Assembly: GCF_003201975.1 (NCBI RefSeq)
Contig: NZ_QJJQ01000003.1
Coordinates: 248,001-312,000 of the forward strand
Direction of reading: 5' to 3'
Source of the DNA: Pseudogracilibacillus auburnensis
GTDB taxonomy: Bacteria > Bacillota > Bacilli > Bacillales > Amphibacillaceae
DNA: 64,000 nt
The stretch's first letter is position 1, and each line of letters starts with the position of its first letter. The position numbers and the translations under genes are program-made. The notes below the pieces were generated by a model that was given only the letters and a program-made list of their open reading frames with translations, did no database searches and had not been told where the DNA came from. Shown piece by piece: positions 36,421-44,675 of this stretch.

Positions 36421-37296
36421 ATGAAATTGATACGTACTGTACAAACTATAAGAGAACAAATAAAAAAGGCAAGGGATAAAAAAATTGGCTTTGTTCCAAC
36501 AATGGGTTATTTGCATGATGGACATTTATCTTTAGTGGAACAAGCTAAAAAGGAAAACGATCTAGTCGTGATGAGCATCTTTGTTAATCCACTTCAATTT
36601 GGACCGAATGAAGATTTTGAACGTTATCCTCGTAATGAACAAAAAGATGCTAAAGTTGCTAAAGAAAAAGGTGTCGATATATTATTTATGCCATCCGTTG
36701 AAGAAATGTATCCAGAAGACATGAGCATACAAATGACGATAACGAATGGTACGGATGTATTATGCGGTAGCTCAAGACCGGGACATTTCGATGGTGTTGC
36801 TACCGTCTTGACGAAATTATTTCATCTTATTCAACCGACAAGTGCATATTTTGGCTTAAAAGATGCACAACAATTTGCGATTGTGAATACGCTCGTTTCT
36901 GAAATGAATTTTCCCCTTTCATTAATTGGGCTCCCTACTGTTAGAGAAACTGATGGACTTGCCAAAAGTAGTCGAAATGTTTATTTAACAGACGATGAGA
37001 GGAAGGAAGCGGTCGCTTTGTATGCAAGTCTACAACACGCCCAAAAATTAATAGTTGACGGATTGAATAATCCTGCTACTATTATTATGGAAGTAAAAAA
37101 AGTGATAAAAAATCGTACTAAAGCTCGTATTGATTATGTCGATATTCTAAATTACCCTAATCTACAGAAGATTAACGTGATGAATGGACAAGTGATAATC
37201 GCAATAGCAGTTCAATTTACACATGCACGTTTAATTGATAACATCATCCTTTCTGCAAATGGAGAGCGAGTAGATAGATTAGTACAAGGGGGTTAA
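36421..37296 (+). CDS. panC: Pantothenate synthetase
   Basis: 291 residues; ATP-dependent condensation of pantoate and beta-alanine. The ATP motifs PTMGYLHDGHLSL (with HxGH-like HDGH) and the KMSKS-like KSSRN are present, along with FVNPLQFGPNEDF. Follows panB by 14 bases and is followed by panD after seven bases. Confidence 0.96.
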   Translation: MKLIRTVQTIREQIKKARDKKIGFVPTMGYLHDGHLSLVEQAKKENDLVVMSIFVNPLQFGPNEDFERYPRNEQKDAKVAKEKGVDILFMPSVEEMYPEDMSIQMTITNGTDVLCGSSRPGHFDGVATVLTKLFHLIQPTSAYFGLKDAQQFAIVNTLVSEMNFPLSLIGLPTVRETDGLAKSSRNVYLTDDERKEAVALYASLQHAQKLIVDGLNNPATIIMEVKKVIKNRTKARIDYVDILNYPNLQKINVMNGQVIIAIAVQFTHARLIDNIILSANGERVDRLVQGG

Positions 37297-37303
37297 TGGT
37301 TAA

Positions 37304-37687
37304 ATGTTTCGTACAATGATGAAATCTAAAATTCATCGTGCCCGTATTACAGATGCAAATTTAAATTATGTTGGAAGTGTGACAATTGATCAAGATATTT
37401 TAGACAAGGTCGATATATTGCCAAATGAGAAAGTTCAAATTGTCAATAACAACAATGGCGCTAGACTGGAAACATATGTCATTCCTGGCGAACGTGGAAC
37501 AGGCATTATTTGTTTAAATGGAGCAGCAGCAAGGCTTGTTCAAAAAGATGATATTGTTATTATTATTACTTATGCATCTTTTTCTGAAGACGAATTACGT
37601 GCTCATCGACCAAAAATTGCCATTATGAATGAAAGAAATGAAATAGAGCAGTTCATTGAAGAAGAACCACCGCTAACTGTTTTATAA
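37304..37687 (+). CDS. panD: Aspartate 1-decarboxylase
   Basis: 127 residues; makes beta-alanine from aspartate. The precursor is self-cleaved at Gly24-Ser25 in YVGSVTID to create the pyruvoyl group. [15 protein letters not shown] is the second hallmark. Last gene of the operon. In B. subtilis dinG follows; here it is absent and a structured non-coding stretch follows instead. Confidence 0.96.
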   Translation: MFRTMMKSKIHRARITDANLNYVGSVTIDQDILDKVDILPNEKVQIVNNNNGARLETYVIPGERGTGIICLNGAAARLVQKDDIVIIITYASFSEDELRAHRPKIAIMNERNEIEQFIEEEPPLTVL

Positions 37688-37717
37688 AAAGGTTCCTTCA
37701 GAGTCGATCAATAAAAA

Positions 37718-37842
37718 AGCAGAGAATATATGACCTCTGCTTAGTTGAAAATCGTTGATTAAGGCTACACTCCTGTGCGTAGAGCACGGGATTCCTTTCC
37801 TTTTTGTATGAAGGCGAAAGGGAGCTATTTCAACGATTTTTC
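37718..37842 (+). ncRNA. Candidate structured RNA downstream of panD
   Basis: After a hairpin (AGCAGAG / CTCTGCT, 37718-37741) a three-stem unit is visible. The closing stem pairs AAAATCGTTGA (37748-37758) with TCAACGATTTT (37830-37840), 11 perfect pairs. Inside it are CCTGTGC/GCACGGG (37772-37778 with 37784-37790) and TTCCTTTC/GAAAGGGA (37792-37799 with 37816-37823). This resembles a three-way junction. I cannot assign it to a known riboswitch or sRNA class. It may instead be a processed terminator or repeat remnant. Confidence 0.45.
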
Positions 37843-37957
37843 GCGATTTCTTAAGTCAACTTTATAGTAATTTTTTAAAAAATAATGGTATAAAAAAGAC
37901 GAATACAATACAATAGATATATCGGTTAAAATTTGTGTAGAAAATGGACTTGATAAA

Positions 37958-38497
37958 ATGAAAGAAAAACTAAAATGGATTAGTTGGAAAAGAGTAATAA
38001 TCATATGTACGCTTATTTTATTCATCTTTTTAATTATTTACTTTATTTCCTTCCTTCGGTATATTGATGATAGTAAATTAGTAGATTTTGATGCAACAGA
38101 GCAAATCATTTATGATAAAACAGATCTGACAGCAATTGATGATGCTTATCATTTTCAAGAAGAAAACGAGTACCATATCGTTTTCGGACATGATTCAGAT
38201 GGAGAGGAATGGATTGCTTTTGTTCCTTTGTCCAAAAAAACGATCAAAAAAGATGACATTGTCGTCATCCGTGCAGATTCTGTTTTGACGAGGGAGCAAA
38301 TTGAAAATAATTGGTTAAAAGAGTGTAAGCAATGTACATTAACGGGGTCAACTCCAGCAATGATTAATCAACAACCGCTTTGGGAATTATCCTATACAGA
38401 TAATGCTAATCGATATGTCATTGAATATGTTTCACTAAAAGATGGTACAACTTATGAACAAATGCGATTGATTAGAAAGTATAATACGAAAGGTTGA
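37958..38497 (+). CDS. ypmB: DUF5590 membrane-anchored protein YpmB
   Basis: 179 residues: a short cytoplasmic start, one membrane segment (about 13-34), then an extracytoplasmic domain that resembles a cystatin-like YpmB fold. B. subtilis ypmB also precedes aspB. Function unknown. The ribosome site is weak. ypmA and dinG, which precede it in B. subtilis, are missing. The stop overlaps the region of the aspB start. Confidence 0.75.
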   Translation: MKEKLKWISWKRVIIICTLILFIFLIIYFISFLRYIDDSKLVDFDATEQIIYDKTDLTAIDDAYHFQEENEYHIVFGHDSDGEEWIAFVPLSKKTIKKDDIVVIRADSVLTREQIENNWLKECKQCTLTGSTPAMINQQPLWELSYTDNANRYVIEYVSLKDGTTYEQMRLIRKYNTKG

Positions 38498-38502
38498 TGT
38501 CA

Positions 38503-39693
38503 ATGGAATTATCACACAGAGTACAATCATTAACACCTTCCTCCACTTTAGCCATTTCTGCAAAAGCGAAGGAATTAAGAGATATGGGACATGATGTGAT
38601 CGGTTTAGGTGTAGGAGAGCCGGACTTTAATACACCAGCTTATATTATTCAAGCAGCAAAAAAAGCGATGGATGAGGGTCTTACGAAGTATACAGCTTCA
38701 GGTGGCATTATCGAACTTAAAAAGGCAATCATTGAAAAATTTACGAATGATCATCAATTAGCATATACGACTAATCAGGTAATTGTGACAACAGGTGCTA
38801 AATATGCGCTATATGCTTTATGTCAAGTTCTCTTAAATGATGGAGATGAAGTAATTATTCCAACCCCATATTGGGTTAGTTATCCTGAGCATGTAAAGCT
38901 TGCGGGCGGAGAACCTGTTTATGTGGAAGGGTTAGAAGAAAATGATTTTAAAATTACAAAAGAGCAATTAGAACAAGTGATTACTAATAAGACAAAAGCA
39001 CTTATCATCAATTCTCCAAGTAACCCAACTGGAATGATGTATTCGAAAGACGAATTACAAGCACTTGGTGAAGTGTGTATCAAACATAATATTTTAATCA
39101 TCTCAGATGAAATATATGAAAAGTTAATTTATTCAGATGATGAGCATATTTCCATTGCTCAACTTTCAAATGAACTGAAAGAACAAACAGTCATCATTAA
39201 CGGGGTAAGTAAGTCACATGCAATGACTGGCTGGCGTATCGGTTATGCGGTAGGCCCAACAAACATTATCAAAGCAATGACAAATCATGCTTCCCATGCA
39301 ACATCTAACCCGACATCAATTGCACAATATGCAGCTTTAGAGGCATATGCAAATAAAAGGGAAAATGAAAAAATAAATGCTGAAATGAGGGAAGTATTTT
39401 CAGCAAGGCTTGATGCATTTTACGAATTGATCCAGTCAATTCCCGGTATCACTTGCGAAAAACCAAAAGGGGCCTTTTACATTTTCCCGAATGTTATAGA
39501 AGCTGCTAAATTAAATGGCTTTCAAACAGTTGATGAATGGGTGACAGCATTACTAGAAGAAGAAAAAGTTGCCTTAGTTCCAGGGTCTGGTTTCGGGGCA
39601 CCAAATAATGTACGTTTATCGTATGCGACATCCATGGAACTGTTAGAAGAAGCGGCAAAAAGAATTAAACGATTTGTCTTAAACAACCAGTAA
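38503..39693 (+). CDS. aspB: Aspartate aminotransferase
   Basis: 396 residues, class I PLP aminotransferase, aspartate plus 2-oxoglutarate to oxaloacetate and glutamate. The start MELSHRVQSLTPS aligns with Bacillus AspB; an ATG two codons earlier overlaps the ypmB stop. Motifs are SPSNPTGMMYSK and the PLP lysine in NGVSKSHAMTGWRIGYA. asnS, the next gene in B. subtilis, is absent. A terminator follows. Confidence 0.95.
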   Translation: MELSHRVQSLTPSSTLAISAKAKELRDMGHDVIGLGVGEPDFNTPAYIIQAAKKAMDEGLTKYTASGGIIELKKAIIEKFTNDHQLAYTTNQVIVTTGAKYALYALCQVLLNDGDEVIIPTPYWVSYPEHVKLAGGEPVYVEGLEENDFKITKEQLEQVITNKTKALIINSPSNPTGMMYSKDELQALGEVCIKHNILIISDEIYEKLIYSDDEHISIAQLSNELKEQTVIINGVSKSHAMTGWRIGYAVGPTNIIKAMTNHASHATSNPTSIAQYAALEAYANKRENEKINAEMREVFSARLDAFYELIQSIPGITCEKPKGAFYIFPNVIEAAKLNGFQTVDEWVTALLEEEKVALVPGSGFGAPNNVRLSYATSMELLEEAAKRIKRFVLNNQ

Positions 39694-39735
39694 AAAAAGA
39701 CATCAAGATGAAATTGATTCAATTATATAAAAGAT

Positions 39736-39772
39736 AAAAAATTCCTTATTATATTGTAAGGGATTTTTATTT
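39736..39772 (+). terminator. Terminator after aspB
   Basis: AAATTCCTTA pairs with TAAGGGATTT around TTATATTG, followed by TTATTTG. Confidence 0.75.
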
Positions 39773-39845
39773 GTTTTAAAAAATACTAGCAAGCGAATAT
39801 GTACGTGAGCAATTCATGCTATACTATTTACTAGAGGTGTATACA

Positions 39846-40523
39846 ATGACAAAAAATGCGTCTTTTCAACAAATTTTTTTACATCAATTAATCGTTCCAG
39901 CCAAACTACTCACTGACTATAAAATGTTAGGTTTAAATGAACAGGATGTGATCATTCTTTTACAAATACATCGATTTTTACAAGAAAAGAAAGAATTTCC
40001 AACCCCTTCTGAAATTGCGTCGTATTTGACGATTTCGGAAGGGCAATGTATTGAAAACTTAAGGAAATTAATTCAAAAAAACATGCTAGAAATTAAAGAG
40101 TTGCAAAATGATCGCAATCAATTAAGTGAAGCTTATAGTCTTGATCCACTATGGGAAAAGTTATTCGCCGAAAAAGAGCAAGAAGAGGAGAATCAAGAGG
40201 GGACAATATTTGTCTTATTTGAACAAGAATTTGGAAGGCCATTATCCCCATTTGAAATTGAAACGATCAATGCTTGGCTCGATGAAGATAGAATCGTCCC
40301 TGCATTAATAAAAGCAGCATTAAGGGAATCCGTTTTAATGGGTAAATTGAATTTTAAATATATCGATCGTATTTTAAGAGAATGGCAGAGAAAAGGGATT
40401 CACTCCGTAGAACAAGCGAGAGAAGAGAGTAAATCATTTCGCAAACATCAAGTGAATAAACAATATACCGTTAAAAAAAGAGATACATCTGTCTATTTTA
40501 ATTGGCTTAAAGGGGGAGACTAA
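39846..40523 (+). CDS. dnaD: Chromosomal replication initiation protein DnaD
   Basis: 225 residues: an N-terminal winged-helix oligomerisation domain and a C-terminal DnaD domain (FEQEFGRPLSPFEIETINAW, then YIDRILREWQRKGI), followed by a basic tail for DNA binding. It loads helicase with DnaA, DnaB and DnaI at oriC and at restart sites. ATG after AGAGGTGTATACA. Four bases separate it from nth. Confidence 0.94.
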   Translation: MTKNASFQQIFLHQLIVPAKLLTDYKMLGLNEQDVIILLQIHRFLQEKKEFPTPSEIASYLTISEGQCIENLRKLIQKNMLEIKELQNDRNQLSEAYSLDPLWEKLFAEKEQEEENQEGTIFVLFEQEFGRPLSPFEIETINAWLDEDRIVPALIKAALRESVLMGKLNFKYIDRILREWQRKGIHSVEQAREESKSFRKHQVNKQYTVKKRDTSVYFNWLKGGD

Positions 40524-40527
40524 TTCA

Positions 40528-41175
40528 ATGCTCACGAAAAAAGAAATCCGCTTTTGTTTAGATCAAATGGGGGAAATGTTTCCAGATGCGCATTGTGAAC
40601 TTATCCACGAAAATGCATTTGAATTATTAATTGCTGTACTACTTTCTGCGCAAACTACCGATGTCAACGTAAATCGAGTCACAAAAGATCTTTTTCAAAA
40701 ATACAAAACACCAGAAGATTTTTTGGCAGTTGAATTATCTGAATTAGAACAAGATATTCGTTCCATTGGATTATATCGAACAAAAGCGAAAAACATTCAA
40801 AAGCTTTGTACCACTTTACTTAATGAATTCGATGGGGTTATTCCTAAAACGCGTAATGAATTAATGAAATTTGCTGGTGTTGGAAGAAAAACAGCCAATG
40901 TCGTCATGTCCGTTGCATTTGGCGAACCAGCAATTGCGGTTGATACACACGTCGAAAGAATCGCTAAAAGACTAGCTTTTTGTCGCTGGAAAGATACTGT
41001 TTTACAAGTGGAAGAAACATTAATGAAAAAGATACCAAAGAAAGAGTGGAGTGTATCTCATCATCGCTTGATTTTCTTTGGTCGTTACCATTGTAAAGCA
41101 GCGAATCCAAATTGTCCTGAATGCCCGTTATTACCTGTATGTCGTGAAGGAAAAAAACGGATGAAAAACAAATAA
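40528..41175 (+). CDS. nth: Endonuclease III
   Basis: 215-residue DNA glycosylase/AP lyase for oxidised pyrimidines. The helix-hairpin-helix GVGRKTANVVMSVAFG and catalytic Asp (AVDTHVERIAKR) are present. The C-terminal [4Fe-4S] cluster cysteines fit C-x6-C-x2-C-x5-C around CKAANPNCPECPLLPVC. Normally followed by ypoC, which is missing here. Confidence 0.96.
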   Translation: MLTKKEIRFCLDQMGEMFPDAHCELIHENAFELLIAVLLSAQTTDVNVNRVTKDLFQKYKTPEDFLAVELSELEQDIRSIGLYRTKAKNIQKLCTTLLNEFDGVIPKTRNELMKFAGVGRKTANVVMSVAFGEPAIAVDTHVERIAKRLAFCRWKDTVLQVEETLMKKIPKKEWSVSHHRLIFFGRYHCKAANPNCPECPLLPVCREGKKRMKNK

Positions 41176-41214
41176 AAAACTGGCAAACCCATAAAAGGGT
41201 GCCAGTTTTTTTTA
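41175..41214. terminator. Bidirectional terminator between nth and ponA
   Basis: AACTGGCA-AACCC and AGGGT-GCCAGTT form a stem flanked by A-rich sequence on the left and T-rich on the right, serving both convergent genes. Confidence 0.88.
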
Positions 41215-43923
41215 CTGTTCATCTTCGCGTTCATCTTGATCGGCATCATCATCGTTTGGTTCATCATCAGTATTGTCATCATTGTTACTATCATCATCGT
41301 TACCAGGATCATCATTATTTTGATCATCATTATTATCGTTTGCTGGTACGGTGATACTAGTATTTCTTGATTCTCCCCGATTACCATCCGCAATTGGCGT
41401 TACCGTAATCGTATACGTATTACCAGGAGTGGCACCATTGATTTGCACACTTTTGGATTGTACGGTTTGTTTGCTTCCGTTAATATCTACTTCAAACTGT
41501 GCAGATGGTCCGTTATATTGCCACGTAACATTGATGGATGCATTTGCTTCATTAAAGGATGCACTTAATCCTTCCACACTAGGTATTGGTTCGTCTGGTT
41601 CCTCATCATCAGGTTCTTCCTCATTACCTATAGTGACAGTTGTAGATTGGGCTGCACTCTTCGAATTATTTTCATTACTTACTGCAGTTACTTGAATCGT
41701 ATATGTCGTATCTTGTTCTACTTCTGTAATCGCAACTTGTAAATCAGAAGTCGTAGTTAATTGTTTGAAGTCACCATCACCAACTTTATATGCTACTTCA
41801 AATGATACATCTGCATCTGCATCATATTTCCAACTAACATCAATCGAGTTGTTTCCTTCATTATACTTTGCTGTCAGTCCTGATACAGGATCAAGTTCAT
41901 CGAATTTCTCGGAAACACTAGATGGTTCGGTCCCTTTCACAAAAAGTTCTGTTACAATATTTTCTTTCGGTGTATAGGAACTTGGTAGGGCAGGTGGGTT
42001 TGACCCTTTTTCAACTGCAACTTCAACGACAGAATCTGGTTTGACAAAGTCTGATGTCTCGATATCTTTAGAGATTTCCGTCATTGTATTTTTAAATAAA
42101 GCATGTGGTATTTGTGTGTCTTCGATTATTCGATTATGCTCTTTGTATCCCGTCCAAATGGCAATAGAATAGTTTGTCGTATAGCCACTAAACCAAGAGT
42201 TATTGGCACCACTTTTACCGGAAACGTTCGTTGTTCCTGTTTTTCCAGCAACAGGAAGACCAGGAATATTAGCATTTGTACCAGTTCCATCACTAAGTAC
42301 GGATTTCAACATATCTGTAACCATATAAGCCGTATAATCAGACATCACTGCTTCTGATTCTGGTTTTAAATCAACGACAGAACCATCAGGAAATTCTACT
42401 TTTACGACGGCATATGGTTCTGTATAAATTCCTTCATTTCCAAAGGCACTATACGCTCCAGCTAGTTGAAGGGGAGATACATTTGTCTCTGTACCACCAA
42501 TTGCATCTGTAATCCAAACTTCATCATTATGAAAATTAATACCAAGTCCTTCAGCAAATGTTTGGGCACGATCAAAACCGATTTCCTCCATCGTTTTTAC
42601 AGCCGGTACGTTTAATGATTCCTTTAATGCGTATCTGGCTGACATCCATCCTTGGTACTGTCGGTTCCAGTTTTGAATCGGATTAGCACCACCAAAGTCA
42701 TATGGTGCATCATCATTTATTTGATGATATGTAGACCATTTTTCATATTCGATCGCTGGACCATAAGCAAGTAGTGGTTTCATCGTTGAACCACCTTGAC
42801 GATTAGCATCAATGGCATAATTCGAACCAAATGCATCTTCTCTATTTCTACTTCCACCAATTGCTTGAATAGCTCCAGATTTCGTATCGACAACCGTCAT
42901 TCCTGCGAGCAGCTCATCATCTGGATAAGAGATTGGGTTTTCATCACTATCTGTTAGTAAAAACTCTACATGATCTTGAATACTCGTATCTAATGCTGTA
43001 TAGACTTTTAATCCTGCTGTATTATAGTCGACACCTTCTAACTTATCTTCTAGTTCTCTTTGTACTTGTTGAATATAAGCATCATATGGAAAGGATTTTG
43101 GCTTTTTATCCGTAAGTACGCTAGCGATATCTGTATTTCTCGCTTCATCCGCTTCTTCCTGTGTAATTTTTCCATGGCGTACCATTAATTTTAATACTGT
43201 ATCGACACGCTCTGCCATTAGATCAGGATTTTCAAATGGATTATAGGCTGTCGGTCGTTGTGGAAGACCCGCTAACATCGCAGCTTCAACAAGTGTTAAG
43301 TCGTGTAAATCTTCTTTGCCAAAATATACTTCAGCTGCTTTTGCAACCCCATAAGCATTGCTACCATAAAATATTTTATTTAAATACATTTCTAGAATTT
43401 GTTCTTTTGAAAATTCTCGTTCTAATTTTAAGGCGAGCCATTGTTCTTGAACTTTTAATTTTATCGATTTCTCAGGTGTTAAAAACATATTTTCAACAAC
43501 CTGCTGGGTGATTGTACTCGCACCTTCTGAACCGAAACCGTGCTGAATATTTGCTTTAATTGCTCCACCAATTCTGCGGATGTCAATTCCGGGATGATCA
43601 AAAAAACGTGCATCCTCAGTTGCCGTAACTGCATTGATCAGAACTTCTGGTAAATCATCATATTCAATTTTCACCCTATTTTCGGCCCCAATTTCCGCAA
43701 AAGGATCTCCATTTTTATCGTAAAATTGGGAAGCATAAGGTACATCTAATTTGTCAAAATCAATTTTTGGTGCTGTTGCAATGAAATAACCAAATACAGT
43801 AGTGACACCTAATCCTGCAAAAATAAAAATGATGAATAGGGTCATCAAGATTTTTTTCCATAAAGGTTTTTTCATCGTCTTTTTCTGTCTTCTTCTAGCT
43901 GTTCGAGAATGATTTGTTGTCAT
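41212..43923 (-). CDS. ponA: Penicillin-binding protein 1A/1B
   Basis: 903-residue bifunctional peptidoglycan synthase. A short basic cytoplasmic start and one membrane segment (about 25-48) precede a GT51 transglycosylase (TATEDARFFDHPGID; EGASTITQQVVEN) and a transpeptidase with SxxK in GGSTMKPLLAY and KTGT in AGKTGTTN. Two fibronectin type III-like domains follow (about 690-775 and 780-860). The C-terminus is a run of Asp/Asn-rich sequence, about 45 residues long, ending EREDEQ. It forms a pair with recU, 16 bases apart. Confidence 0.95.
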   Translation of the reverse strand: MTTNHSRTARRRQKKTMKKPLWKKILMTLFIIFIFAGLGVTTVFGYFIATAPKIDFDKLDVPYASQFYDKNGDPFAEIGAENRVKIEYDDLPEVLINAVTATEDARFFDHPGIDIRRIGGAIKANIQHGFGSEGASTITQQVVENMFLTPEKSIKLKVQEQWLALKLEREFSKEQILEMYLNKIFYGSNAYGVAKAAEVYFGKEDLHDLTLVEAAMLAGLPQRPTAYNPFENPDLMAERVDTVLKLMVRHGKITQEEADEARNTDIASVLTDKKPKSFPYDAYIQQVQRELEDKLEGVDYNTAGLKVYTALDTSIQDHVEFLLTDSDENPISYPDDELLAGMTVVDTKSGAIQAIGGSRNREDAFGSNYAIDANRQGGSTMKPLLAYGPAIEYEKWSTYHQINDDAPYDFGGANPIQNWNRQYQGWMSARYALKESLNVPAVKTMEEIGFDRAQTFAEGLGINFHNDEVWITDAIGGTETNVSPLQLAGAYSAFGNEGIYTEPYAVVKVEFPDGSVVDLKPESEAVMSDYTAYMVTDMLKSVLSDGTGTNANIPGLPVAGKTGTTNVSGKSGANNSWFSGYTTNYSIAIWTGYKEHNRIIEDTQIPHALFKNTMTEISKDIETSDFVKPDSVVEVAVEKGSNPPALPSSYTPKENIVTELFVKGTEPSSVSEKFDELDPVSGLTAKYNEGNNSIDVSWKYDADADVSFEVAYKVGDGDFKQLTTTSDLQVAITEVEQDTTYTIQVTAVSNENNSKSAAQSTTVTIGNEEEPDDEEPDEPIPSVEGLSASFNEANASINVTWQYNGPSAQFEVDINGSKQTVQSKSVQINGATPGNTYTITVTPIADGNRGESRNTSITVPANDNNDDQNNDDPGNDDDSNNDDNTDDEPNDDDADQDEREDEQ

Positions 43924-43939
43924 TCATCTATCCTCCATT

Positions 43940-44533
43940 CTAAAAGTAGAGTTGATCAATGATCTTCAAATAATCAACCCTAGCTTGATACTTAAATGGA
44001 ATTAAGTATCCTTCTTGTTTAAGCGTTTCATAAGGTATTGATTTTTTTCCGCCATTTAACATGTTTTCCCAACATGCTATTAAATTACTAGCTTCCAATA
44101 AATAGGTTTCATTATAAATGGCAAAACGAATAATGCAAAAACAAATTCCCCCATGATGAATGATCGACTTCATATGTTCAAATTGATGTTCATGAATATT
44201 TGCTAAAGGGAATAACGTTTTATTTTTTGTTTCTTTCGCTTCAAAATCGATATATTTTCCTTTATATATCCCATTATAATCTGATGTCGATTTGCTTCTA
44301 AAATATCCTTCCGTTATCATCGCTGCACTTCTTTTAGGATAATGCACTTTCACAATTTGAATCGGGGTTGGTTTTTTATGAATGATTGCTTGATTCGTTT
44401 CTAAATAGTACTCATTCGTACTGTTAATATCTTCTTCTAACGACATACCGCGATTCCCATATGATTGCTTTGTAGGAACAGAATGACCATGACGAATTGC
44501 TGCAGTTTTTCTTATTCCATTCGGGTAATTCAT
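43940..44533 (-). CDS. recU: Holliday junction resolvase RecU
   Basis: 197 residues. The nuclease core is visible: YFRSKSTSDYNGIYKGKYIDFEAKETKN holds the Asp and E-x-K metal ligands, and FPLANIHEHQFEHM follows. It resolves recombination intermediates and helps chromosome segregation. ATG after TTAGGAGGATTTAA. It lies beside ponA as in Bacillus. Its last codons contain one copy of a 16-bp direct repeat whose other copy lies just beyond its start, next to the phage integrase. Confidence 0.94.
   Translation of the reverse strand: MNYPNGIRKTAAIRHGHSVPTKQSYGNRGMSLEEDINSTNEYYLETNQAIIHKKPTPIQIVKVHYPKRSAAMITEGYFRSKSTSDYNGIYKGKYIDFEAKETKNKTLFPLANIHEHQFEHMKSIIHHGGICFCIIRFAIYNETYLLEASNLIACWENMLNGGKKSIPYETLKQEGYLIPFKYQARVDYLKIIDQLYF
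43955..43970 (+). repeat. 16-bp direct repeat, copy at recU 3' end
   Basis: ATCAATGATCTTCAAA lies within the last codons of recU. The identical sequence, same orientation, is at 44602-44617 beside the integrase. A candidate attachment-core sequence. Confidence 0.5.
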
Positions 44534-44601
44534 TTAAATCCTCCTAACATTATACATTATAATGTCGATACTAGTAAATTAAACTCCCTAAGTGTTGGTA
44601 T

Positions 44602-44617
44602 ATCAATGATCTTCAAA
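44602..44617 (+). repeat. 16-bp direct repeat beside integrase (candidate attL core)
   Basis: ATCAATGATCTTCAAA, identical to 43955-43970. It lies 54 bp from the integrase stop, where phage attachment sites commonly sit. It would be the left boundary of the prophage if a third copy is found at the far end. Confidence 0.5.
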
Positions 44618-44630
44618 ACATCTACATTAA

Positions 44631-44675
44631 TTAGCCCCAAATTTAGCCCCAAACCACTTATTTTAACCACTTATT
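44631..44675. repeat. Short direct repeats next to the integrase
   Basis: TTAGCCCCAAA occurs at 44631-44641 and 44643-44653. AACCACTTATT occurs at 44652-44662 and 44665-44675. Spaced about one helical turn apart, they look like arm-type integrase binding sites. Confidence 0.5.

Noticed and set aside
41351-43511. Plus-strand frames opposite ponA
   Set aside because: Shadows of the ponA coding strand; no ribosome sites and implausible compositions.
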